Assembly: GCA_020635725.1 (NCBI GenBank)
Contig: JACJZF010000014.1
Span: forward strand, 1 to 64,000
DNA length: 64,000 nt
From: Flavobacteriales bacterium
GTDB taxonomy: Bacteria > Bacteroidota > Bacteroidia > Flavobacteriales_F > PHOS-HE28
Direction: 5' to 3'
Part shown: in pieces, positions 1-8,216 of the stretch
Layout of the letters: every line of letters begins with the position of its first letter
How positions within the stretch are numbered: the first letter of the stretch is position 1
Translations under genes and position numbers: made by a program
The notes under the pieces: model-generated
What the model saw: the letters and a program-made list of their open reading frames with translations, nothing else
Told to the model about the DNA's origin: nothing
Databases searched by the model: none

Positions 1-1
1 C

Positions 2-256
2 GAGGTGGTCAACCAGCTCTCGAACATCGGTAACCTGCGCAGCAGCTACGACCTGCGGCAGCAGCAGGTGGATGCGCTCTCCAGCTCGATCACCATCTCT
101 GGCAACCTCTTCCGCTCGGCCCGGGCCGATTACATGGAAGTGCTGCTAACTCAGCGCGATGCCCTCGAATCGAAGTTCGAGCTGGTGGAGACCCGCAAGC
201 AACAGCTGAACGCCATGGTGGGCATGTACCAGGCGCTTGGCGGCGGCTGGCGTTAA
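2..256 (+). CDS. Outer membrane efflux protein, TolC-like, C-terminal fragment (5' partial)
   Basis: Only the last ~84 residues are in the window; the frame is open to the left edge, so this is the end of a longer gene. It is rich in Gln, Ser and Leu with a heptad-like pattern, and contains LLTQRDALESKFELVETRKQ, the long-helix text typical of the second coiled-coil repeat of TolC/OprM outer membrane efflux proteins, which are trimeric exit ducts for RND or ABC exporters. The fusion-protein and pump genes would be expected to the left. It ends about 95 bases before katG and is probably unrelated to it. Family assignment rests on a short fragment. Confidence 0.7.
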   Translation, partial: EVVNQLSNIGNLRSSYDLRQQQVDALSSSITISGNLFRSARADYMEVLLTQRDALESKFELVETRKQQLNAMVGMYQALGGGWR

Positions 257-350
257 GGCCTCGCTCTGTTCATGGGCAGGCCCATGATCCCATGGCTGTG
301 ATGCGTTCCTGCGAGGGTACCTTCGCCGCGAACGCAATCCACAGCAAACC

Positions 351-2621
351 ATGGCGAATGAGAAACACCCCGGCGCAGCGCCCGATGGCGTGACCTGGGA
401 GATCAATGAGAGCGAGCCGAAATGCCCGGTGATCCGTGGCGCCACGCGTCATCCCGTGGCCGGCCGCGGCACGGGCAACCGCGATTGGTGGCCGCAGCAA
501 CTCAACCTCGGCATCCTGCATCAGCACCAGCCGGTCTCCAATCCGATGGACCCGGATTTCAACTATGCCGCGGCTTTCAAGAAGCTCGATTACCAGGTGC
601 TGAAGGCGGACCTGACCCGCCTGATGACCGACAGTCAGGACTGGTGGCCCGCCGATTGGGGGCACTATGGCGGCCTCATGATCCGCATGGCCTGGCATGC
701 CGCCGGCACTTACCGTACCGCCGATGGCCGTGGCGGGGCCAGCACCGGCAACCAGCGTTTCGCGCCACTGAACAGCTGGCCTGACAACGGCAACCTCGAC
801 AAGGCCCGGCGGCTGCTCTGGCCCATCAAGCAGAAATACGGCAACGGCATCAGTTGGGCCGACCTCTTCGTGCTCGCCGGCAACGTGGCCCTCGAGAGCA
901 TGGGCTTCAAGACCTTCGGCTTCGGCGGCGGACGCGAGGACATCTTCGCGCCGGAGGAGGATATCTATTGGGGCTCGGAGATGGAATGGCTCGCTACCAG
1001 CGACAAGGCCAACAGTCGCTATTCCGGTGAAAGGAACCTCGCGAATCCCCTGGCAGCCGTGCAGATGGGTCTCATCTACGTGAACCCCGAAGGCCCCGAT
1101 GGCAAGGCCGACCCGGTGGCCAGCGGGCGCGATGTGCGCGAGACCTTCAAGCGCATGGCGATGAACGATGAGGAGACCGTGGCCCTCACCGCCGGCGGTC
1201 ACACCTTCGGCAAGGCTCATGGCGCGGGAGACACCAAACTCGTGGGCCCCGAGCCGGAGGGCGCGCCCATCGAGGCACAGGGCTTCGGATGGAGCAATGG
1301 TTTCGGCACGGGCAAGGGCGCGCATGCCACCACCAGCGGTATCGAGGGCGCCTGGAAACCCAATCCGACGCAATGGGACAATGGTTACTTCGACATGCTC
1401 TTCGGCTACGAGTGGGAGCTCACCAAGAGTCCGGCTGGCGCGCAGCAATGGGTGGCCAAGGACTGCAAGCCCGAGCATCTCATCCCCGATGCGCATGATC
1501 CCAGCAAGAAGCATCCGCCCATGATGACCACGGCGGATCTCTCGCTGCGCTTCGATCCGATCTACGAGCCCATCGCCCGCCGCTTCCACAAGGATCCGAA
1601 GGCTTTCGCGGACGCGTTCGCCCGCGCTTGGTTCAAGCTCACGCACCGCGATATGGGGCCGAAGGCCCTCTACCTCGGTCCCGAAGTGCCGGCTGAGGAC
1701 CTCATCTGGCAGGATCCGATCCCGGCCGTGGACCACCAGCTCATCGATGCCGCTGATATCGCCGCACTGAAATCCAGGATCCTCGATTCCGGTCTCTCGG
1801 TCGGTGAACTCGTGGCAACGGCATGGGCTTCGGCGTCCACCTTCCGCGGCAGCGACCGACGCGGGGGCGCGAATGGCGCGCGCGTCAGACTGGCGCCGCA
1901 GCGCGAATGGGCGGTGAATGACCCGTCGCAGCTGTCCAAGGTGCTCGCGGTCCTCGAAGGGATCCAGAAGGAGTTCAATGCATCGGCCAAGGAGGGCAAG
2001 AAGGTGTCACTGGCCGATCTGATCGTGCTTGCCGGTGGCGCTGCCGTGGAGAAGGCAGCGAAGGATGCCGGCCACACGGTAGACGTTCCATTCCACCCTG
2101 GCCGCATGGATGCAAGCCAGGAGCAGACCGATGCCGAGAGCTTCGCCGAGCTGGAGCCGGAGGCCGATGGCTTCCGGAACTACCAGAAGCAGCAGTACAC
2201 CGTGTCGCCGGAAGAGATGCTCGTGGACCGTGCGCAACTGCTCACGCTGAGCGCTCCGGAGATGACGGTGCTCGTGGGCGGCCTACGTGTATTGGGCGCC
2301 AACAGCGGTGGCAGCAAGCATGGCGTCTTCACGGAACGCGTCGGCCAGCTGACCAATGATTTCTTCGTGAACCTCCTCGATATGCGCACGGCTTGGGCTC
2401 CGAAGACGGGGCAGGAAGGCGTGTATGGCTCGCACGACCGCAAGAATGGCGAGCGCAAGTGGACGGGCACGCGCGTCGACCTGGTATTCGGCAGCAATTC
2501 GCAGCTGCGCGCCATCGCAGAGGTGTACGCGCAGGACGATGCGAAGAAGAAATTCGTCAAGGATTTCGTGAAGGCTTGGGTGAAGGTGATGGAGCTCGAT
2601 CGCTTCGACCTGCGGAAGTGA
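351..2621 (+). CDS. katG: Catalase-peroxidase KatG
   Basis: 756 residues, the usual length for this fused double-domain haem enzyme that dismutates H2O2 and also has peroxidase activity. The N-terminal domain carries the distal Arg112-Trp115-His116 set (RMAWHAAGTYR) and the proximal haem ligand His284 (AGGHTFGKAHG). Tyr243 and Met269 sit at the positions that form the Met-Tyr-Trp adduct required for catalase activity. The second, haem-less domain follows from about residue 440. ATG at 351 gives the usual N terminus; no Shine-Dalgarno sequence is visible. A strong terminator follows at 2641, so it appears to be transcribed alone. The next gene is a redoxin, which suggests a small peroxide-defence neighbourhood. 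Confidence 0.98.
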   Translation: MANEKHPGAAPDGVTWEINESEPKCPVIRGATRHPVAGRGTGNRDWWPQQLNLGILHQHQPVSNPMDPDFNYAAAFKKLDYQVLKADLTRLMTDSQDWWPADWGHYGGLMIRMAWHAAGTYRTADGRGGASTGNQRFAPLNSWPDNGNLDKARRLLWPIKQKYGNGISWADLFVLAGNVALESMGFKTFGFGGGREDIFAPEEDIYWGSEMEWLATSDKANSRYSGERNLANPLAAVQMGLIYVNPEGPDGKADPVASGRDVRETFKRMAMNDEETVALTAGGHTFGKAHGAGDTKLVGPEPEGAPIEAQGFGWSNGFGTGKGAHATTSGIEGAWKPNPTQWDNGYFDMLFGYEWELTKSPAGAQQWVAKDCKPEHLIPDAHDPSKKHPPMMTTADLSLRFDPIYEPIARRFHKDPKAFADAFARAWFKLTHRDMGPKALYLGPEVPAEDLIWQDPIPAVDHQLIDAADIAALKSRILDSGLSVGELVATAWASASTFRGSDRRGGANGARVRLAPQREWAVNDPSQLSKVLAVLEGIQKEFNASAKEGKKVSLADLIVLAGGAAVEKAAKDAGHTVDVPFHPGRMDASQEQTDAESFAELEPEADGFRNYQKQQYTVSPEEMLVDRAQLLTLSAPEMTVLVGGLRVLGANSGGSKHGVFTERVGQLTNDFFVNLLDMRTAWAPKTGQEGVYGSHDRKNGERKWTGTRVDLVFGSNSQLRAIAEVYAQDDAKKKFVKDFVKAWVKVMELDRFDLRK

Positions 2622-2640
2622 CCTGCTGCGAAACCAAGAA

Positions 2641-2675
2641 CGAAGGCGGCCGGCAACGGCCGCCTTCGTCGTTTT
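2641..2675 (+). terminator. Rho-independent terminator after katG
   Basis: An 11-bp perfect stem (2641-2651 with 2658-2668), a 6-base loop and a downstream T run (TCGTTTT) lie 20 bases after the katG stop codon. Confidence 0.9.
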
Positions 2676-2753
2676 GCCCGCGCCCTATGAGCTGATGCGG
2701 AGCGATTCGTCCGAAGCCGCGAACATCCGGAGCGCTCGCACGTACAACGCGCG

Positions 2754-3761
2754 ATGCTCCAACGTATCCATCCGTTCACGTCGCTGGCCCTGGTGCTCGT
2801 GGCCATCGCCCCCGTGTTCGCATTCGTAGGAGAGCCGTTGGTGCTGGTGATCCTGCTGGTGCTGGCGCACGGCTTCGCGCTGCTCGAGTTCAAGAAATAC
2901 ACGAGCACGTTCCAGTTCGACATGATCGTACTCACCGCGGTGGCCCTTGGCGTGCTCGTGGACCTCAGACATCAGTCTTGGCCCCTGCTCACCGTATCCA
3001 TGGCCCTGGCTGGCACCGCCACCATCATGCGGCAGGCGTTCATGCAGCGCTTCACCTATGTGAACCTGCTCTGGGTCGATACGGGCGTCTCCGTCGTGTC
3101 CCTCGGCCTCTATGTGGCGGCGATCTGGGGCCGGCCCTTCGCGCTCGATCTGCACCTCGCACTCTTGCTGCCCATCGGCATGGCCGTGGGGCTCACCTTC
3201 AGCTACGTGCAGGATGGACTGCGGATGCGTCGCAGCACCCTGGCCGGTTACCGCATCAAGATCGGTATGCGCGCCATCGATTTCTGCCTGCCCGACCAGG
3301 ACGGACATCCCGTGCGCCTGTCTGACTACCAAGGCAGGCATCCGGTGCTGCTCATATTCGTGCGTGGCGATTGGTGCCCCGGGTGCCACATGATGCTGCG
3401 CACCTATGAGCGCAACCGGAAGCGCTTCGCCGAGAAAGGCATCCACGTGGTGGCCGTGGGGCCGGATGATATCGAGGTGAATCGCGACATGGTGGCCCGC
3501 ATCGGCGTGGGGTACCGGATGCTCAGCGATGCGAGGCAGGAGGTGAGCGGTCAGTACGGTGTGGTGTACAACAACCCCATCATCGAGATGGGCGTCGACT
3601 ATGCGCAGGGCATACCGTTGCCGGCTTCCTTCCTCATCGACACCGATGGCATCGTGCGCTATGTCTCCCGACCCGATCGCGTGGGCGAGTTCCTCGATCC
3701 GGATCTCATCTTCCCGGAATTGGACAAGCTCACCGATAGCGCGCCTGTCGCATGGATCTGA
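2754..3761 (+). CDS. Membrane-anchored redoxin (AhpC/TSA-like)
   Basis: 335 residues. The N-terminal ~150 residues form four to five hydrophobic segments. The C-terminal half (about residues 165-325) is a thioredoxin-fold AhpC/TSA-type redoxin beginning GMRAIDFCLPDQDG and carrying RGDWCPGCHMML, a Cys-Pro-Gly-Cys pair at the peroxidatic-cysteine position. A peroxiredoxin-like thiol peroxidase or thiol-disulfide role at the inner membrane is inferred; the side of the membrane is not decided by the sequence. Its stop overlaps the next gene by 10 bases, so the two are probably translationally coupled. Its position beside katG fits oxidative-stress defence. Confidence 0.8.
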   Translation: MLQRIHPFTSLALVLVAIAPVFAFVGEPLVLVILLVLAHGFALLEFKKYTSTFQFDMIVLTAVALGVLVDLRHQSWPLLTVSMALAGTATIMRQAFMQRFTYVNLLWVDTGVSVVSLGLYVAAIWGRPFALDLHLALLLPIGMAVGLTFSYVQDGLRMRRSTLAGYRIKIGMRAIDFCLPDQDGHPVRLSDYQGRHPVLLIFVRGDWCPGCHMMLRTYERNRKRFAEKGIHVVAVGPDDIEVNRDMVARIGVGYRMLSDARQEVSGQYGVVYNNPIIEMGVDYAQGIPLPASFLIDTDGIVRYVSRPDRVGEFLDPDLIFPELDKLTDSAPVAWI

Positions 3762-5023
3762 CCATCGGACTCGCGTTGGGCGCCGTGCCCGTGACACTGC
3801 TTGGGGCCTCGGTGCTGCTGGCGAACGCCTACAACAGGCTGCGCGCGCGCTACGAGCGCATCGAGCGCGACCGTACGAGTTACCTCGAGGTGCTCGAAGG
3901 CAGCAACGACGGGCTCTTCGTGATCAACTTCGTCAACGGCCGCATCTACCAGGCCAACGAGCAGGCGGCCGCCATGCTGGGCTACGAGCGTGATGAGCTC
4001 ACCGGGCTCACCATCTTCCAATTGCATCCCGATGGCTACCTGCACCGCAGCGCCGAACGCATCGCCGACGCCTGGGAGCGCAAGGGCGCGGTGTACAGCG
4101 ATGTGCCTATGCTCACCGCCGATGGACGAACCATCGCCGTGGAGAGCAGCGTGCGCGTGACCAGCTACGCCGGCAAGCCCGCCGTGATCCTCTTCATACG
4201 CGATATCCAGGAACGCCTGGAGCTGGAGCGACGCGTGCGCGAGCAGCAGGCCATGGTGCAGCAGCAGAACGACGAGCTGCTCAGCAGCATCCGGTACGCG
4301 CAGCGTATTCAGCGCGCGGTGCTCCCTGAAGCAGAGGTCCTGCAGGAGCTCTTCCCCGAGTCCTTCATCCTCTTCCGGCCGCGCGACATCGTCAGCGGCG
4401 ACCTGTTCTGGTTCGCGGAGGTCGAGGGCCGAAAGGTGGTGGCAGCGGCCGATTGCACGGGCCACGGCGTTCCGGGCGCACTGCTCAGCCTGATCGGCGC
4501 ATCGCTCTTCCAAGAGACGGTGGTGGAGCGTCGCGTGCTCGACGCGGCAGGCATCCTCGAGGTGTTGCGCGACGGATTCGATCAGGCGTTGAACAAGGGC
4601 GACGGTGAGCAGCACCGCGATGGCATGAACGTATCGCTGGTGGTGATCGACGACGCATCCGGCACCCTGGAGCACGCGGGCGCATTCGGCCCGGCCTATC
4701 TGCTGCGCGAAGGAGCGATCCAAGAGATGAAAGGCGATCGCATGCCCATCGGGCACCACGAGGGCGAGATGCGTGCTTTCGGCTCAACCACCATGGAGCT
4801 ACGGAAGGGCGATCGCGTCTTTCTCTTCTCCGATGGCATCACCGATCAATTCGGCGGCCCGAACGGGAAGAAGCTGCGCGCGGCGGGACTGCGGCAATGG
4901 CTCATCGAGACCGCGCACCTGAGCATCGATGACCAGCACCAGGCCGTATCGGACCGCTTCCGTCAGTGGAAAGGACGCGAGGAGCAGGTTGACGATGTGC
5001 TGTTGATCGGCCTCCAGGTGTGA
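3752..5023 (+). CDS. PAS domain-containing PP2C (SpoIIE-type) phosphatase
   Basis: 423 residues: one N-terminal membrane helix (about 5-25), a PAS domain (about 35-150, starting YLEVLEGSNDGLFVINF), a coiled-coil linker (150-185), then a SpoIIE/RsbU-type PP2C phosphatase domain. The Bacteroidota hallmark SIRYAQRIQRAVLP precedes the catalytic aspartate motifs SGDLFWF, ADCTGHGVPGA and FSDGITDQFGG. Such proteins dephosphorylate anti-sigma antagonists or other Ser/Thr phosphoproteins in partner-switching pathways; the substrate cannot be read from the sequence. The start codon lies inside the redoxin gene (TGG ATC TGA overlap), indicating coupling. The stop abuts the stop of the convergent gene with no base between. 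Confidence 0.88.
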   Translation: MDLTIGLALGAVPVTLLGASVLLANAYNRLRARYERIERDRTSYLEVLEGSNDGLFVINFVNGRIYQANEQAAAMLGYERDELTGLTIFQLHPDGYLHRSAERIADAWERKGAVYSDVPMLTADGRTIAVESSVRVTSYAGKPAVILFIRDIQERLELERRVREQQAMVQQQNDELLSSIRYAQRIQRAVLPEAEVLQELFPESFILFRPRDIVSGDLFWFAEVEGRKVVAAADCTGHGVPGALLSLIGASLFQETVVERRVLDAAGILEVLRDGFDQALNKGDGEQHRDGMNVSLVVIDDASGTLEHAGAFGPAYLLREGAIQEMKGDRMPIGHHEGEMRAFGSTTMELRKGDRVFLFSDGITDQFGGPNGKKLRAAGLRQWLIETAHLSIDDQHQAVSDRFRQWKGREEQVDDVLLIGLQV

Positions 5024-6598
5024 TCAACGCGAGAGGTCGTCATCAACCCCCAGCTGCAGGATCTGGTCGCTCGGTGCGAGCGTGTCACACCGCATCGCGT
5101 GCATGCGAAGACCGGCGCTGCTCAAGTCAACGATGGAGGAGTCCCGTGCCATGGCCTGCTGCCATGCCGCGCCATCGCCGCCAACGAAGAGGACGGTGCC
5201 CTGAGCGCGCCGCTCATGCGCCTCGCGGATCCATGAGCGTCGATCGAATCCGGCACCCAAGGCAGGCGGAAAGCCATCGACCAGTTGCGCGCAGGCGTAG
5301 CAGGTGAAGTGCGCCCGGAAATGCGCACGGTGGTCGGCTCGCAAGCCGGGCCAGCGGATCGCCACCACCAAGGCGCTTCCGCTGCGTTCGGCGGCATCGG
5401 CGATCGCTTGGCAATGCTCCCGAACGGTGCTCAGGGGCTCTTCCCTCACCCACGCGCATTCCTGCCCGGCTAGCTGGTCGGTGATCACCTGTTCCAGGCC
5501 ACCGATGCGCAGTCCGGCGATCGCTGCGACGACGAAGAAGCCCGAGGGCCAGATCCAACGCGGTAGAACGCGAGCCGCGCACGTGAAGGAGATCGCAGCC
5601 GCAAGCAGCAGAGGCAGGGCGAGCATCATGCGCGACAACGGGAAGAAGATGCTGGCGCAGCCTTCGTGCAGCTTCAAGAAGCCGAGCGGGAGGAGCATCA
5701 CGAGCACCGCCACGGACAACGCGATGGCTTCGCGATGGCGCTTCTGCCCGAGGAGCATGGCGGTCAGGAGCGCGAGTAGCAGAACGGCAACCCAGCCGAG
5801 TGCCGCGAAGGGATGCATATGGAGCAGATGATCAGGGAGTCCGCGGAGACCCTGGCGCAAGAGGTCAGGGCGGAATGCGAGGTCCGTTGGAAGCAACGCG
5901 TGGGTGAGGCTCTCGGGGTGCGCGTCGTACCAGCCTTGGGCCCATCGCAGCGCACCGAGCAGCAGCGCCAAACTCGTGGCCGCCGCCACCCAGAACGAAA
6001 ACGAACGCCCTTCCCGAAGCACGAGCCATACAGCGATGCCGGCCGCTATAGGCAATGCATTGGCGTTGCAGTAAAGCGCAGCTGCCAGCACCAGGCCTGT
6101 GAGCGCGTGCCGAAGCCATGCGTGCCGCAGCTCCAGCAGCCAAGGCACCAGGGCCAGCCAGGCCAGGCCATGCACCCAGCCGCGCGGCATGGTGGTGATG
6201 AGCGACCATTCGATGGGCAGCACGAGCGGCGTTGCGGCGAAGACGAAGGCCGCGAATGTGTGACCGCGCCGCAACGCCCATAGACTGACCGACCAGAATG
6301 GCAACAAGGCCAGCAGCGAGGTGATGATCGGCAGGATGACCCAGGCGGAGACCCCGAAGCGCACGAAGGGCGCGGCTAGGAGCGCCTCCAGCATGGGATT
6401 GTAGTTCTGCCCGTAGAGGTAGGGCTCGCGGAGGATGCCGTGGCCGTAGTCGATGGCGACCTGCTGGATCAGCGCGTCATCGATGCCGATGTACCGGAAT
6501 CCGAACGCGGAGAGCCCCCACCAACGTTGCACCCCGGAGAGCAGCAGCAAGGCCCAGATGGACCACCGTGCCAGGCGCTCAACGGTGGGACCCGGCAT
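5024..6598 (-). CDS. GT-C-type glycosyltransferase-like multispanning membrane protein
   Basis: 524 residues with about ten to eleven hydrophobic segments and a hydrophilic C-terminal domain of ~150 residues. The first loop after TM1 contains IGIDDALIQQ, the acidic pair (Asp40-Asp41) expected at the catalytic position of GT-C fold enzymes such as ArnT and dolichyl-phosphate-mannose mannosyltransferases. The loop motif YGQNYNPMLEAL also matches such integral-membrane sugar transferases. The likely role is transfer of a sugar from a lipid-linked donor at the outer face of the inner membrane; donor and acceptor are unknown. The start overlaps the end of miaA by 20 bases, so it is probably the last gene of the miaA transcript. 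Confidence 0.6.
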   Translation of the reverse strand: MPGPTVERLARWSIWALLLLSGVQRWWGLSAFGFRYIGIDDALIQQVAIDYGHGILREPYLYGQNYNPMLEALLAAPFVRFGVSAWVILPIITSLLALLPFWSVSLWALRRGHTFAAFVFAATPLVLPIEWSLITTMPRGWVHGLAWLALVPWLLELRHAWLRHALTGLVLAAALYCNANALPIAAGIAVWLVLREGRSFSFWVAAATSLALLLGALRWAQGWYDAHPESLTHALLPTDLAFRPDLLRQGLRGLPDHLLHMHPFAALGWVAVLLLALLTAMLLGQKRHREAIALSVAVLVMLLPLGFLKLHEGCASIFFPLSRMMLALPLLLAAAISFTCAARVLPRWIWPSGFFVVAAIAGLRIGGLEQVITDQLAGQECAWVREEPLSTVREHCQAIADAAERSGSALVVAIRWPGLRADHRAHFRAHFTCYACAQLVDGFPPALGAGFDRRSWIREAHERRAQGTVLFVGGDGAAWQQAMARDSSIVDLSSAGLRMHAMRCDTLAPSDQILQLGVDDDLSR

Positions 6599-7481
6599 GC
6601 GTGATCATGGCTGCGTGGTCCGTCGGCGCGATCCAGGTCCAGCCGGCATCGCGCCTGAGCCAGGTGAGCTGGCGCTTGGCGTAGTTGCGGCTGTGCTGCT
6701 TGATCAGGTCGATGGCCTGGGCACGGTCAAGCACTCCATCGAAATGAGCGAAGAGCTCCTTGTAGCCCACGGTCTGCAAGGCGTTGAGCGCGCGGTGGGG
6801 CAGGAGGTCACGTGCTTCTGCCTCCATGCCTTCCGCGATCATGCGGTCCACGCGTGCATCGATCCGGCGGTACAGTTCCTCGCGCGGCACATCCATGGCG
6901 ATGCGGATCAATCGCAGGTCCGTGCGGTCGGCTGCTCCGCTGCGCTGCTCGGAGAATGGCCTGCCGGTGAGCAGGCAGACCTCGAGCGCGCGCACCACAC
7001 GATGCGGGTTGCTGCGATCGATGCGTGCATGCGTTGTTGGATCCAAGCGCTCCAGCTCGGTGAGCAGCGTGTTCAACCCGCTCTGCTCCATGCGGTGCTG
7101 CAAACGCTCGCGAAGTCGCGGATCGCTGGCGGGCAGCGCGTCCAGTCCCTTTACCAAGGCATCGATATACAGGCCACTGCCGCCAACGAGCACCGCGATG
7201 CCGTGCGCGCCGAGCAACTCCTGGAGCACCGGCTCGGCCTCGCGCGCGAAGCGTCCGGCGCTCCACGTCTCCTCCAGTTCCAAGTGCCCGAGGAAATGGT
7301 GCCGCACGTCCTGCAGTTCCGCTTCCGCCGGCCGCGCCGTGCCGATGCGCATGGCTTGGTAGAACTGCCGCGAATCGGCGCTGATCACCTCGGTGCCGAA
7401 ATGCTGGGCCAACGCAATGCCCGCATCGGTCTTGCCCGATGCCGTGGGCCCGCCGATGATGATCAGCGCTGGCTCAGGCAT
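6579..7481 (-). CDS. miaA: tRNA dimethylallyltransferase MiaA
   Basis: 300 residues, normal length. It transfers a dimethylallyl group from DMAPP to A37 of tRNAs reading UNN codons. The P-loop GGPTASGKT lies at residues 8-16, followed by VISADSRQFYQAMRIGTARP, the DSRQ motif contacting A37, and the conserved KRQLTWLRRDAGWTW near the C terminus. The start codon shares one base with the upstream stop (TGATG at 7479-7483), so it is translationally coupled to the pRiA4b ORF-3-like gene. Confidence 0.97.
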   Translation of the reverse strand: MPEPALIIIGGPTASGKTDAGIALAQHFGTEVISADSRQFYQAMRIGTARPAEAELQDVRHHFLGHLELEETWSAGRFAREAEPVLQELLGAHGIAVLVGGSGLYIDALVKGLDALPASDPRLRERLQHRMEQSGLNTLLTELERLDPTTHARIDRSNPHRVVRALEVCLLTGRPFSEQRSGAADRTDLRLIRIAMDVPREELYRRIDARVDRMIAEGMEAEARDLLPHRALNALQTVGYKELFAHFDGVLDRAQAIDLIKQHSRNYAKRQLTWLRRDAGWTWIAPTDHAAMITHAGSHR

Positions 7482-8068
7482 CAGCGGAACTCGTCGCCGA
7501 ACTCATCGCCGCCTTCATGTCCATACTCATCGGAGCCCTCCGCGGCATCGCTTCCGAAGTGCTCATCATCATCGCCGGAGTCGTAGTGGTGCTCCTCGTC
7601 GCCTAGCGCGTAGGGGTCATCCTCCGCGATGCCCGCCGTGAGGTCATCCTCTTTGCTGTGCTCATCGGGCGCCTCCTTCATGCTCAGCACCACGCGCGGG
7701 TAGGTTGCACCGGGCTCGGGGTCGCCGGCGTTGATCAGTTCCACCATGAACATCCACATGTGCAGGAAGTCATAGGCGTAAACGAAGCGCTGGCTGGTGC
7801 TGCGGATGTGGTCGCTGATCAGCACCTGGTCCATCAACGCCGGAACATGCCCCTCCTCGGCGAAGCCCAGGTCGGCCAGGGGGATCTCCGCACCCTTGTC
7901 CCAATTCTCATCGCTCACGTAGAAGGCCGCCATCTCCTGCCCGATGAAGCCGAAGGCCTCCTTGATGGCCTTATGGAACTCGAGGAAGCTCTGCTCGCTG
8001 CCGATCTCGATGTCGCGGAAGGCCTCGCTCTCGTGATCGATCAGCACACGGAAACGGTAGATTCTCAC
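7481..8068 (-). CDS. pRiA4b ORF-3-like (IS1096 TnpR-type) protein with acidic tail
   Basis: About 195 residues. The core (IYRFRVLIDHESEAFRDIEI to PRVVLSMKEAPDE) matches the plasmid pRiA4b ORF-3 / IS1096 TnpR family fold, small alpha/beta proteins of unknown function common in Bacteroidota chromosomes. A strongly acidic, Gly/His-rich tail follows (about residues 150-195, with clusters such as DSGDDDEHFG). I chose a GTG start at 8068 because everything upstream in frame translates the repeat-like intergenic spacer and has no family resemblance. It overlaps miaA by one base. No transposase is nearby, so a mobile-element role is not implied. Confidence 0.7.
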   Translation of the reverse strand: MRIYRFRVLIDHESEAFRDIEIGSEQSFLEFHKAIKEAFGFIGQEMAAFYVSDENWDKGAEIPLADLGFAEEGHVPALMDQVLISDHIRSTSQRFVYAYDFLHMWMFMVELINAGDPEPGATYPRVVLSMKEAPDEHSKEDDLTAGIAEDDPYALGDEEHHYDSGDDDEHFGSDAAEGSDEYGHEGGDEFGDEFR

Positions 8069-8216
8069 TTCGGAGGTTGGGAGTTGGAGGTTGAGAACGC
8101 TGTTTGGAGTTGGGGACCCTGTTGGCGATAGCGGTTCAAACGGAGCAAGGACGATGGCGAAGCTACGTGGGCAGAGGGCAACCCTCAACGCGCATCAACG
8201 TTCAACTCTCAACGGT
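8069..8216. repeat. Low-complexity spacer of GTTGG-type and CAACTC-type arms
   Basis: The gap holds short imperfect repeats of a GGTTGGGAGTTGG type at 8071-8120 and of a CAACCCTCAAC / TTCAACTCTCAAC type at 8178-8205. The two arms are roughly reverse complements. The spacer at 11504-11578 has the same architecture. No gene or clear terminator is seen here. Confidence 0.6.

Noticed and set aside
7481..8068. Insertion sequence remnant suggested by the IS1096 TnpR-like family name
   Set aside because: No transposase, terminal inverted repeats or target duplication; this family is a common chromosomal gene.
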